Of a stretch of 64,000 nucleotides of DNA, positions 34,018 to 44,424 are shown one piece after another (within the stretch, counting starts at the first letter, position 1; each line of letters opens with the position of its first letter). The notes beneath the pieces were generated by a model. That model was not told where the DNA came from and did not search any database. It was given only the letters and a program-made list of their open reading frames with translations. A program made the position numbers and the translations under genes. The DNA comes from Perca fluviatilis (lineage: Eukaryota > Chordata > Actinopteri > Perciformes > Percidae), in contig NC_053133.1 of assembly GCF_010015445.1 (NCBI RefSeq), forward strand, positions 5,303,200 to 5,367,199, in the 5' to 3' direction.

Positions 34018-35088
34018 GACGATGTTCTCTATGAGTGCTACCGATCCCAAGCTGAGGGAATATATGCCAACTTGTTGAGGCGTAGTAATGTCACCCAGTG
34101 AAGCCAATCGCATTGCGTTCTTTTGCCACGGGAACCTACTTGCATTCAGTTGGTGATACAGAAATTCTGGGTAAGAACACTGTTGTTGCTCTCACTGAAC
34201 TACTTGATATGTTTGTAGTGTTCTCTAGACATTTGCCCACGCTGGCTATAAAAGAAGCCTTCTATAAATCATACAATATTATTAATCAGTATGAAAGTTA
34301 CTTGCATATATAATATGGTGTGATTCCTTCAGGATCCCCTACGGTGGTAGGTGCTATAGATTGCACCCATATACCAATTAGTGGAGCCTTGGGGGCAGGA
34401 GGATGATTGTTTTAACTTTTACAGCATCAATGTTCAGGTTATGTATTTGTACATATTTTTTGTACAGCACAATGGGTTCCCTATAAAAAGCTTTCACTGG
34501 TGCTTTTGTTTCAGTGCTTCCATTGTGGAATTAAACTGAAATGCCTTTGCAGACGACTTGTGACCACCAATTACTTGGCACAAGTCTGGATGCAAGGTGG
34601 CCTGGCACTGTTCATGACTCCTGCATTCCTAGAGTCATCACTGAGTCACCGGTTTGAGCGAGGTAGGCTTTTGCAAATATACACAATTAATTATATTACT
34701 TGTTTAATTGTGACACTAATAAAGTAATTTCCCTCTCCCTCTATTAACAGGGCAATTTGATGGACTTCTGCTGGGGGACAGGGGATATGACCCCTTATGC
34801 TGATCCACAGACCAAGGCACAAAGGCACTTCAATGTGGCCTTCGGGAAATGGTGAGTCAGGAACTAGATGACCTTTGGGGTCATCAAATACCGATTCAAC
34901 TGTCTCTGTGGCCTGAGGGTCTCTGCCGAGCGGGCTTGCAACTTCACATCCCTGTGTTGCTCCATAACATTGCGAGCATGAGGAAAGAGAGGCCCCTCAT
35001 GTGCCGCTGGTGCCCCCAACATCGTGGACCCTTGGTCACCCCACTGGCCCAGTCATCAGACAGGCCATCACAGAACATATTCCTGTAA
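34018..35088 (+). pseudogene. HARBI1-like PIF/Harbinger transposase, broken
   Basis: Pieces in the correct order but shifting frame: DDVLYECYRSQAEGIYANLL, FATGTYLHSVGDTEILGKNT, HLPTLAIKEAFY, VGAIDCTHIPISGALG, SINVQV, DARWPGTVHDS, SSLSHRFERG, QFDGLLLGDRGYD, TPYADPQTKAQRHFNVAF, MTFGVIKYRFNCLCGLRVS and LHNIASMRKERP. The first two catalytic Asp of the DDE triad are visible (AID and LGD). The Glu region is disrupted just before MTFG. A GT-AG intron remnant of 88 bp (34663-34750) sits between HRFERG and QFDG. Several frameshifts and stops make it non-functional. It is related to, but not an orthologue of, the host gene HARBI1. Confidence 0.85.
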
Positions 35089-35369
35089 AAAAGTAGATTT
35101 AAACTAACACGAAATGTATTTCACTCTTTTTCTTTGTCTTATTTCTTGCATTGTCATTTTTACATGCATGATTGTCTACATATTTTATGAGCATTATTAG
35201 AGATAAGATTGTCATTGCCAATGGCAGCTTCTCTGTAGTTGGTGTGCACATGACAATAAAGAACTTGGAAATTGAAACTCTTATTATATTATGTGCCTTA
35301 AGAGATAAGAAAAAGCCATTAGTATGCCAATCATGCTTAACCAAAATAAACAAGTGTAATTTACTGCAA

Positions 35370-36020
35370 TACCTTCTTCTCATGCTCCAGTTGCTCAACC
35401 TCCAGTTTAAGTTTCTTTATCTGTTGTCCCTTTCTAATGAAATCAAACTGAAACAAGTTTGCTTTAATTTTTAAAGAATTATATAGAAGAAAAACTTTTT
35501 TAGCCATTTTCACCGTCTCCCACAATTTCAAAGACATTACAACGTTTATCGTAATTTTTTACAAAAGCAGCTGCAAAATCCTGGACTGACTAGTACATAC
35601 CACTTTGGATGATGTTTTTATACTTCCTAATTTGCTGCCAATTTTCCCTAACAGTGCTGGTACTGCAGCCAATACAACACCAATTAGAAAATGAATTAGT
35701 CTACAGATAATATTCAATCAGTAAAATTTATTTCGCTTTGATCTGGCCAAAAACTGAATTGATTCCTACGTCTCCATTACTGGACAGTGTCAGACCCAAA
35801 CGCAGTTCTTAACTATAATGTTTCCATTTGCTGCCTCAACTTTACATTTAAAGAGCTGTAGAATGAGCAGTTGTCACATTAGAAATAAACAGTAGGCATT
35901 TAGAGTGGTCAAATAAATAAGCCTGTGTTAAGTTACGCATTTCCACCATCAGCAACGATCTGCAGCATTCCTCCCTTGCCTTAGTGGCAGCAACAGTATT
36001 GCTTTTTGCCGTAATGATTT
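35370..36020 (-). pseudogene. Myb/SANT-like accessory protein of Harbinger, broken
   Basis: Minus-strand pieces in order: AKSNTVAATKAREECCRSL (about 36010-35955), WQQIRKYKNIIQS (about 35640-35600) and the C-terminal coiled coil DFIRKGQQIKKLKLEVEQLE then HEKK (about 35455-35375). These match the layout of the Myb/SANT-like DNA-binding protein that accompanies PIF/Harbinger transposases and brings them to DNA and the nucleus. The fragments are in different frames with long non-matching sequence between them, so it is a pseudogene. The convergent position opposite the transposase supports the call. Confidence 0.7.
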
Positions 36021-36647
36021 TTTTTAAATTGTTCATATAAATAGTTCCATAATAACAACCTGATCCTTCTGGCTGAATAAGCAACACGTCTGTGCCAAAT
36101 GCGTTTTTTATTGGAACATGCACAGAGCCTTATGGAGTAAACCTGTGTTAACAAACGGTTATTCACCAGCGTCGTGGTACTAATAACCTTTGATTAGGCT
36201 TTCCAGGTTTGTCGAGCCAGCTCGGGCAAAGACAGTCTGACCGTTGAACTTGCTTTGGGCAACGCCCCTCTGGGATGGCACAGTCTCCACCTCAAACCAC
36301 AGTGTCTCACATTAAAGGTCCTATGACATGCTGCTTTTTGGATGCTTTTATATAGACCTTAGTGGTCCCCTAATGCTGTATCTGAAGTCTCTTTTATATA
36401 GACCTTAGTGGTCCCCTAATACTGTATCTGAAGTCTCTTTTATATAGGCCTTAGCGGTCCCCTAATACTGTATCTGAAGTCTCTTTTATATAGGCCTTAG
36501 CGGTCCCCTAATACTGTATCTGAAGTCTCTTTTATATAGACCTTAGTGGTCCCCTAATACTGTATCTGAAGTCTCTTTTATATAGGCCTTAGAGGTCCCC
36601 TAATGCTGTATCTGAAGTCTCTTTCCCGAAATTCAGCCTTGGTGTAG

Positions 36648-37189
36648 GTCCTTATGTTTTTTCCACCCATATTATATTATTACAGTATTTCCTTGGAGTA
36701 CATTGGCACCAAGATCTTGGTTGCAGCTGTCGCCGTGGTCCTGCTGCACTCCCTGCTAAGCTCTGCGGTGCCCTGCAGTGTCATCCTGCGTCCTGCTGAA
36801 CCCTGCTGCTTCCTGCTACATCCATCCATGCTCTGCTGGGCCACGCTACATCCTGTAACGCCCTGCAGCGCCCTTATATGACATGAACTACTACGACTAC
36901 CATTTGAAGTCACTGTTCCATTATTAATGTGACTATTATTGCCACTGTTCATCACATCTCCAACCGGCACCGTCAGACACCACCTACCAAGAGCCTGGGT
37001 CTGTCTGAGGTTTCTTCCTAATAGGGACTTTTTTCTCGCCACTGTCGCACTGCTTGCTCTTGGGGAATTATTAGAATTGTTGGGGCTTTTTAAATTATAG
37101 AGTGTGGTCTAGACCTATTCTATCTGTAAAGTGTCTCGAGATAACTCTTGTTATGATTTGATTCTATAAATAAATAAAAATGTAATTGA
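36648..37189 (+). mobile_element. Retroposon inserted in MITE copy C
   Basis: The 6-bp GTGTAG is found at 36642-36647 and again at 37190-37195, and the MITE consensus has a single GGTGYAGAATTAC at this point. The insert contains phrases of an abundant teleost retroelement (ACCAAGAGCCTGGGTCTGTC, AGTGTGGTCTAGACC, GTGTCTCGAGATAACTC) and ends in an A-rich TATAAATAAATAAAAATG tail. The GCCCTGC/CCTGCTG-rich 5' half gives frames on both strands without a domain. The class is probably a LINE 3' end or a SINE using it. Confidence 0.75.
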
Positions 37190-37587
37190 GTGTAGAATTA
37201 CAGCCACTAGAGCCAGTCCCACAATGAGCTTTCCTCAGGATGTGCCATTTCAGTGTCTGTAGCTTTAAATGCTATTGAAGAGGAGAGGGGGGGGCAAGGT
37301 GGAGGGTGGGGTTGTGGACTTGACCAACTGCCATGCTTCGCTTGTTTGCAAGCCATGATATCTCTCTCTTTCTAATGGGCGGGCCAAATTCTCTGGGCGG
37401 GCAAAGCAGAGAAAGGGGAGGTAACCTTGCTCCTTATGACCTCATAAGGAGAAGATTCCAGATCGGCCCATCTGAGCTTTCATTTTCTCAAAGGCAGAGC
37501 AGGATACCCAGGGCTCGGTTTACACCTATCACCATTTCTAGCCACTGGGGGACCATAGGCAGGCTGGAGGAACTCATATTAATGTTA

Positions 37588-39178
37588 GTTTTTTTCAATT
37601 GCTTAAGCACAATTTTGAAAACAGGGACAGTCTTTTTCAAAACACTACACACAATTAGCACAACCACACACCCAATTAGCAGAAAACCTCAGACCCTTTG
37701 CAAAATGAAACACTCTTGCAAAAACTATAAACTAATTTATAAAAACCATATTGTTACCATATGAAACACACACGTTCCATATGACTTAATCCTGTTTCAA
37801 CCAGTTACACACTGCTGTTGCTAACCTAAAACACTTTTAGCAATTCTACTTCTCAGTGATTAGAGTACTGTAAATGAAGTACACAGAGAAAGTGCAAATT
37901 TACAATAAGTTCACCACACACTACACTAGACCAATGCTGCAGACTGAGGAAAATATAATTTATTTCTCTCCATATACCCAAATCAGACAACATGTCAACA
38001 TGGAGAATCACAACAAAACATGTCCCAGTTTTCATGCTACTACACTAGTGTGCATAACACTGTTAGCTCAGCAACCAACAGACAAACATAAAATACGGTA
38101 TCCAGTACAGGTTACAATCACAAAAATACACAGAAATACATGGAAAAATACTAGACATTGTCTCTTCGCCTAGCTGGATCTGACCAGAGAATTTCATCAA
38201 CATCACAGGCAAACATCCTCATTGGCAAGACAACCGTCTTGAATGTCGAATCCATCCTTGCACAGCTGCAGCGTCGACTTGGTCACAGGCGTCCTCCATG
38301 GCCTCAATGAGGGCTACCTGAGCCCGGGGCCGGAGATTGTAAACCCTCGCGTGAATATGGGCCCCCTTCGTCCTTGTCGTTCTCGACCCTCAATCCTCAA
38401 ATCTCACAGGGAGGGGTATCAAAAGTGCTGATATGGTGCATACAATGAGCAGCTGATTACTGTAACTAGACAGATTTTCTTTTAGCTGTTTCCTTGTTGA
38501 AATGTCATTATGACAGATGCCGCTGTATATCTACTACGATTGGCTGAACTCTTAGTCCAGCCTCCCTCAGCGTCAATCTGTGGTTCACAACATGGTCCAC
38601 TAGTGTTGCGCAACTTTCATTTGATAAATTTGGTCCTCTTCTTCTTTGAGTATATTCTCCGGCTTCAGGTCTTCCTCTCCCTCTCCCTCTCCCTCTTCCT
38701 CTACCTCTACCTCCCCCTCCATCTCGGCCTCTACCTCTGGCTGGGCATCTTCCTCTTCCTCTACCTCCTTCTCCTCCTCTGTGGATTCTCCCTCTCACTC
38801 TCAGTCTTCTTCTTCTGACTCCTTCCATTTTGGTTGAGGGCAGGTGAACTTACCTGCTTGGTGTGTCTACAATTAAGCAATCATGTGTTTTCATACCTGG
38901 TGGCTGTGTTTAACCAATCGGTTCATGTGTGTGTTCATTTGAATGCCTTTGCTTTGAAATTGCAAGGAAATGACATCATGATAAATGTCTGTGTCAAATG
39001 CATACACGTGTGTTTAGTGTTTTGCAAATCACTGTGTGTGATGTTTTGCAAAAAGTGTGAAGCTGACAATGTGCTTACAGTTGTGCAGATCTAGGCCGGT
39101 GTTTTGCTTCTTGAGTGTAAGGTTTTGCTACTTGTGGGAAAGTTTTAATTTTAGTGTGTAAGCAATTGTAAAAAACTG
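37588..39178 (-). mobile_element. Tc1/mariner (IS630)-like deletion derivative inserted in MITE copy C
   Basis: The ends GTTTTTTTCAATTGCTTA and TAAGCAATTGTAAAAAACTG are inverted repeats. TA lies directly outside both (37586-37587 and 39179-39180), and the uninterrupted MITE has a single TA there (AATGTTAAAAAACTC). A duplicated TA is the signature of Tc1/mariner/IS630 elements. The interior encodes both ends of a transposase on the minus strand but lacks the catalytic middle. Subterminal sequence is rich in ACACA/TGTGT and TTTTGCA motifs. Confidence 0.85.
38160..38828 (-). pseudogene. IS630/Tc1-mariner-like transposase, internally deleted
   Basis: The N-terminal part (38828 to 38508) opens MEGVRRRRLRVRGRIHRGG, has a tract of about 20 Arg-Gly pairs, then NESCATLVDHVVNHRLTLRE, a helix-turn-helix-type start of these transposases. 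The C-terminal part (about 38400 to 38160) reads ALIEAMEDACDQVD, GWIRHSRR and ACDVDEILWSDP, matching the tail of the same family, with a frameshift between GWIRHSRR and ACDVDE. Only about 110 bp lie between the halves where several hundred would encode the DDE domain, so all catalytic residues are gone. The plus-strand frames over the Arg-Gly tract are shadows of it. Confidence 0.8.
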
Positions 39179-39224
39179 TAAAAAAACTCATAAAGTGAAA
39201 TTTTCATGCCATGGGACCTTTTAA

Positions 39225-40271
39225 AGTGAATGCTCCACACATGTGCTGAGAAATAGAGAGAAACAATGTTTGTCTCTCAGCACTTAGCTTTTAACTGAAT
39301 CTCTGTGGTTTGGAGTTTAGTTTCACTCCTATGTGCCTGTTAACTTGGGATTTGTGAGGAGTCTTCGTTCAGTAAAAAACTAGTTCCTGTGGATTTTCCA
39401 GAGTAACAATGGCTTTTCCTTGAAAGAGATGTTGCTGTTGAATTGACTAAATGTCAGGTCTTTGTGATGTACCTCAAACTAAATTACATTCAACATCAAA
39501 TAATTTGTGCAGCATGTCACATTTTCCTACACATGGACGTGAAAGTAATGTGACTCTATATGAAGTTTCCTTTAAAACTCAACTGTAAACTGAGCTGTTC
39601 ACCAAATCCTCAAGCAGAATCAGAAGAAAGACAATAATAAAGTGTAAGGGGCACTAATAATCTCTCTATTCATGCATCCAAAAACACGAAACAACCTGCA
39701 GAGCAGGGCAATATTCAATTACTCTCTCAATAACTTTACCAGATCTGGGAATATAACTCTTATTCATGAACTGTAGTAGCTTAAAATCTTATTTTCAATC
39801 TTTGCATTCACTACATACATGAAACTCAAGCAATGGGATTTCGCAGCCTTTTTTTGAGATTGTTGCGGCCCAAAATGCCTGATTTTGCGGGAGCTTTTGT
39901 AAAAAATTGCAATAAAAGTTGCAATGTCTTTTGTATGTGTTGCAGTGAAGCTGCGGGAGACGTGAAAGTTGCAAACTTTTTTTTTGTATAGTTCTTTAAA
40001 AATAAAAAGGAAACTTGTTTCGGGGAGAATAAAACTACTCTGGGCTGAGTTGTCCTAGTAACCTTACCAAAACGGCTCATGATGCTGCAAATGTTGGTAA
40101 AATATGAAAATGGCTGGTGGATTTAAGACAAAAAATAACTTATTGAATGAATCAAATTTGAACATATGTATCAGTCAATGGCTTGTTGATCTTTACATTG
40201 TTAGTTAATTTCCTAACCTGGCCTGGGCTGGGACACACATTGATACGGTTTGATAAAGTACTTATTGGACT
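39225..40271. other. No gene seen; possibly repeat from about 39830
   Basis: Unassigned AT-rich sequence. From about 39836 the recurrent TTGC-rich phrases (GATTGTTGCGGCCC, TTTTGCGGGAGC) recall a non-autonomous teleost element that may resume after the MITE near 41330 (TTGCGGAAAAGTTGCGG). I could not prove its ends. Confidence 0.35.
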
Positions 40272-40419
40272 TTAAAGTGCCCATATTATGAAAAAAACAC
40301 TTTTTCTGGGATTTGGGATGTTCTTTTGTGTCTCTGGTGCTTCCACACACATACAAACTTTGAAAACTGTCTGAATGTGTCCTGCCTTCAGTCTCCTAGT
40401 GAGCTGTTCAAAATCGGCT

Positions 40420-40441
40420 CGGACTGTGACGTCACAGTCCG
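40420..40441. promoter_or_regulatory. 22-bp palindrome centred on a CRE (TGACGTCA)
   Basis: CGGACTGTGACGTCACAGTC plus CG is a perfect palindrome whose centre is the consensus CREB/ATF site TGACGTCA. It lies inside a MITE. Binding is inferred from the motif only. Confidence 0.6.
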
Positions 40442-40473
40442 AAATGAGCTGGCTAACCGCAACCGTTAGCTCA

Positions 40474-40507
40474 TAGCGTTAGCATTAGCATGCTAATGCT
40501 AACGCTA
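40474..40507. repeat. 34-bp perfect palindrome in a MITE
   Basis: Built from GCGTTAGCATTAGCA and its exact inverse with no loop, flanked by more GTTAGC motifs. GTTAGC/GCTAAC repeats are common in teleost elements. It could form a cruciform. Confidence 0.92.
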
Positions 40508-40942
40508 GCATGGTACGTCGTTCTCAATAGCAAAGCACTGCTACAACACACACAAGTTCACCATAATCTACAAAAGAACTACTTACATGTGCGCCCTCAT
40601 TTAGAAGTCTCCCAGCTAATCCTGCCTTGTAACTGACCAAAGTTGGAGAAACAGCCTTTCTTTTACTGTCTCTAGAGTTAGCTAGCTGACATGCTCTACA
40701 TCTGAGCTACTGAGCATGTGCGAGTGCAATCAAAGATAGTACAGAAGAAGAAGATGAAAAGAGGTCTCACTCTGTAGCTAAAACAGAAACCAGGTGAAAA
40801 GAGGATCTGCAGCAGTGAGAGAGAGCTGTGCAGTACAACAAAAATATGGTGTTTTTTGAAAATTAAACCATGTAAACCTATTCTGGTACAACCTTAAAAT
40901 ACAGTTATGAACCTGAAAATGAGCATAATATGGACGCTTTAA

Positions 40943-42059
40943 CTTATCATTGCACTTACAATAACAAGCGTAGCTGTCCTCACTTTAGATCATTGTGTCG
41001 TCTCATCTCTGGTTTTTCCAGCATCCACCGTGTGTGTTTTTGTGTGTGTGTGCGTCAGTAGCGGGGGGAACTGTATGAGCAGCAGCCCCACTTTTAGAGT
41101 GAAAAATCGTTACAGTGTACATTGATGTTTAAAATGTATACTGGTTGGCAGGGCGGTCTGAAATGTTTTGCACGGTCTTTCGCTGTACGTTTTGTTGGTA
41201 AATGTGAGATGTTCAAGTCTCGTCTTCATATCGGAAACAAGCTCTCGCTTGGTCAGTGGCACTCAGAGTCACATTGTACTGATGTAAAGTCTGGCACATG
41301 GGACTGCTAGGATTGGAGTCCTGGGAAACTCCGGTTATTGGTCAAATTTGCGGAAAAGTTGCGGTGATTGGTCAAAATTGCGAGTCGCACCAAAAATCGA
41401 GCTTCAACATAGCATGGAATAGCACTTCAATAGCACTTCACTCATGTTCAACTGTGTTTTTTTAACTTATGCAGTACACATATCATCAATACATTTTCAC
41501 ACAATACATTAAACAACTGAATTAACAGCAAAATAGAAAAATAGAGATAACTTCACGTGCCTAACTCAGTAAACACATCCATCACGCTATGTCTGGTAGT
41601 AACACAAATGACGAACACGTGTAAAACACTCACCGGAGAAAAAGATACAAGTAAGTAAACTCCTTGTCGTAATTTCGACCCTTTGCTCTGCTATTCCTTT
41701 CTTTAGAAGTAGGTTTGGTGGAAAAAAAAAACCTTTTTAACTAGCTCTTAAATGTTATTTTTAACTTTGTACTCAATGTGGAAAATCGAAATATGGCTTC
41801 AGCTCACTATCGTTCTGCTGTTAAGAAGAATCAGTGTAGCAGTTTCCCCTCTATGCACCGCCACCACTGCCACCCACTGGACAAATATGGTGTGCAGAGA
41901 AAATATAACTACAAGTGATCAAGAAATTAGATATCAAACTAAAAAACTAGAAAACTAGAAAACTAGAAAATCCTGTTTGTAGGGTTACAAAAGGTTACTG
42001 AAAGTTGCTGAGTAACAAATTCTCACTCCTATTATATTTATCACTCTTTGTTACCTCCA
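40943..42059. other. No gene seen
   Basis: Contains GTGTGTGTTTTTGTGTGTGT near 41030 and a tandem ACTAGAAA run near 41945-41968. Short frames here lack domains. Confidence 0.5.
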
Positions 42060-42325
42060 ACTGTGCAATATTTCTTTTCTATTCATCTGTTTATCTGTGA
42101 TTATGTACTGTCTGTTTATATAAGGGTGTTTATGGTGTAAATACGTTCGTTTTATTACTATTATTACTATAACTAATTCTATTTTTCTATTTCTTACTTA
42201 CTTCTATTACTTAATGTGTATTTGTGTTATTCTGATGTGTGTACATTTTTTTTCTTTTGAGCTGCTGTAGCACAGGAATTTCCCCAGTGTGGGATTAATA
42301 AAGTCTATCTTATCTTATCATGTCA
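42060..42325 (+). mobile_element. LINE/SINE 3'-tail-like fragment
   Basis: GGAATTTCCCCAGTGTGGGA followed by TTAATAAAG and a TATCTTATCTTATC repeat is a tail type frequent in teleost non-LTR elements. Coding parts and a target duplication are not seen. A similar tail in the opposite orientation may lie at about 44362-44398. Confidence 0.45.
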
Positions 42326-42765
42326 AAAAGTGAGGCTTGGTCAGGTGCCTTTGGCGTTTGTTATTGACGCAAAAAGTCTCTTTTAGCGTCATATTTAGAC
42401 ACGCTTGGTCAGGACTCTTGGCGCCTCTTTTTGACGCCTGGGTCTGGACGTACGTTTAACTGACATGCAACACAAGAACGGGACAGTTAGGTTTAGGAAA
42501 AGATGGTGGGTGGGGTTACAAAATGTACATTTCAGTGACACGCGGGACAAGAACAGGACATAAACCCCAATCTCCTGTGGGAAAGTACTGTGTTGCCGAC
42601 CAATCTCCCTATGCAGATTTTCGGTCTTTCGTACCACTCTCTACCGTTGTGGCTCTTATGTCATCTTACAGCGCCGTGGTGGAGCTGCTGCTCTGCCCGG
42701 TGCGTTCCATACAGACGCTAAAGGGGGATTTTTGGGTTGGTATCTGACGCTGAGAGACACTATAT
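42325..42765. repeat. Dispersed repeat family S, copy 2
   Basis: Shares GATGGTGGGTGGGGTTACAA, TTTCAGTGACACGCGGGACA, GGAGCTGCTGCTCTG and TCTGACGCTGAGAGACACT with copy 1. It is followed by a TGTGCTATACAAATAAAG tail typical of L2-type LINE 3' ends, as if the SINE uses an L2-like tail for mobilisation. Confidence 0.75.
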
Positions 42766-42795
42766 GTGCTATACAAATAAAGTTATGACTTGATT

Positions 42796-44400
42796 TGACT
42801 TGCAAGCAGAGGGAAATACACACAGGCTCATAACGTCCAATGATAAAAGAGATAAGAAGCCACTTTATGAAACAGTGGAACTTGCATTGCTAATATGGGC
42901 CATCAATCAGAGTGAATCAGGTGCAAGACAGAACATAACGGAAAATACTGTCATTACTTTCAACAAGCAGGATGTTTCATGCTGCATTCCATTTCATTTC
43001 AGTGGGGTTAGGATGCTCCTCTCTGCTAATAGCCCAATTTCACTTACTAATCTCCAGCTTTACACACCGCAGTAGCATGAGTCACTTTAAATAAAAGTTT
43101 TTTTTTTAATGGATGAAAAAAAAAACAGCAAAATTAAAAAGGGTTATCTTTTCTGTGTTATTATTATGCTGTTCCAGTTGTTAGAGACATGGTGCAGATG
43201 AGGGGGTGACGCAACTATTATTTCTCCCTAATGCAATCCTGCAGTAGCTGATAAAGATAGGATTTAGCAAGGAAGTGCCAATTATGATAATTATTTATCA
43301 TTGGTTTGCAAATGAGCACCAAGTTGAATAAAATGTACTGAAATCACAGGCGGTTACCTCTCACCCTCAACCTGTCTTTTTTTAGTTTAGATACCTCGTT
43401 CTTAAAGTTTCTATCTGTGTGTGGGTGGGCGGTTGTTGGATGGTTGGGAGTTGAAGATGAAAGGGAATATGTTGGCTACCTAATGTATCAGCCTTAGCGC
43501 ATTATGTGTATTTCAGGAAATGTGGCGTTTCAGCCACATTTGGGATATATTTAGAGAGAAAAGAAGGGAGGACCACATGAAATGAGCAGAGGGAAAAATG
43601 GATGCTTTGCAATATGAAGAACAAATTCTTCAAAGGGAAACACAATGATGTTGAAATGTTGAGTCTCCAGCCCCAGAATGCCAATGCGCTGCAAACGTGC
43701 CTTTCTACTTAGCACAGTGATCGTTACATTATCCAACACTTTGATCCAGAGAAACTTTGAATCTGTGTGGACTCAGCTCAAAGCTGACGATGAGCGCCCG
43801 TCCCACTAGTTTCTGCAGTATGTCCGGCACCGTCGCCACTAGAAGACCCTCGTTGGCTTGTTTGTTGCCCGTCGGTGAGAGGAATCACTCTGATTGGCTA
43901 TTTAGCTAAAGCAAATTAGTGCAGAAAAACTAAGTGACGAAAGCAAACAATGACTGAAGTCCAGAGGGCAAACATTTCTCATCTTCATCTTGTCTGATCA
44001 ATCCAATACACACAAAATTACATTTGAATGTTCCTTCTAAAGAGGTTTAAACTTTACGAATATCAAATCTTTTTGCACATTATGTCCATAAGAGGGAAAA
44101 CCAATATAAGAATCCTTCTTTTATACTGTAGGTATATATATTTCAACATAAACATGTCTTTTAAAAGATCTACATGCCTACACATTAAAAATAAATTAAT
44201 AAAACAATGTACAATACTGTAAAACTTAATAAAGACTGTAGACTTCACTTCCTCTCTCCATCTGCACCGTGGCCAGAGTCCTTCACACTTTTGATGTTTA
44301 AATACAGAGTTAAAGACTGTCCGTGTGACGATATATCTTTAGTTGCCTTTACTCTAAGTCAAGGTAAACTTTATTATCCACAAGTAGGAAATTCATGAGT
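42796..44400. other. No gene seen; possible conserved block
   Basis: No gene. The stretch around 42980-43370 is repeat-poor and AT-rich with TAATTATTTATCATTGG-type motifs and might be regulatory; not tested. Confidence 0.45.
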
Positions 44401-44424
44401 CTCTAGAGGATTTTTTGGGGGGGG

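Larger units (their letters stand above)
32640..36290 (+). mobile_element. Decayed PIF/Harbinger element, autonomous type, with nested insertion
   Basis: This block carries both proteins expected of an autonomous PIF/Harbinger transposon in the expected convergent arrangement, a HARBI1-like transposase on + and a Myb/SANT-like protein on -. The right edge near 36240-36290 reads CAACGCCCCTCTG, close to the CGCCCCTC end type seen at 53 kb. The left edge was not found, and the sequence begins within CTAACCTGCTCGAGACCAG, so the left end is probably truncated. A second element (32698-33876) lies inside it. Limits are approximate. Confidence 0.65.
36316..39220 (+). mobile_element. TTAA-flanked MITE, family 1, copy C, split by two insertions
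   Basis: Starts AGGTCCTATGACATG after TTAA (36312-36315) and ends CATGCCATGGGACCTT before TTAA (39221-39224). The tandem part at about 36345-36625 has six 46-bp units. The MITE sequence is then interrupted twice: at 36648-37189 by a retroposon and at 37588-39178 by a TA-flanked transposon. Joining the three MITE parts in thought gives the same order as copies A, B and D. Confidence 0.87.
40276..40938. mobile_element. TTAA-flanked MITE, family 3, copy 1
   Basis: A 663-bp element. The left end AGTGCCCATATTATGA and the right end, reverse complement AGCGTCCATATTATG, are inverted repeats with TTAA directly outside both (40272-40275 and 40939-40942). Internal phrases (TACAACAAAAATATGGTGTT, CATGTAAACCTATTCTGG, TGGAGAAACAGCC, GAGCATGTGCGAGTG) recur in inverse orientation in the copy at 56.5 kb. 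It contains two perfect palindromes described separately. No coding. Confidence 0.85.

Noticed and set aside
34018..35088. Domesticated HARBI1 host gene
   Set aside because: Multiple frameshifts and stops, the catalytic Glu region broken, and a transposon-type neighbour on the other strand.
38510..38837. Plus-strand frames rich in Leu or Ser over the Arg-Gly tract
   Set aside because: They are shadows of the minus-strand transposase N-terminus.
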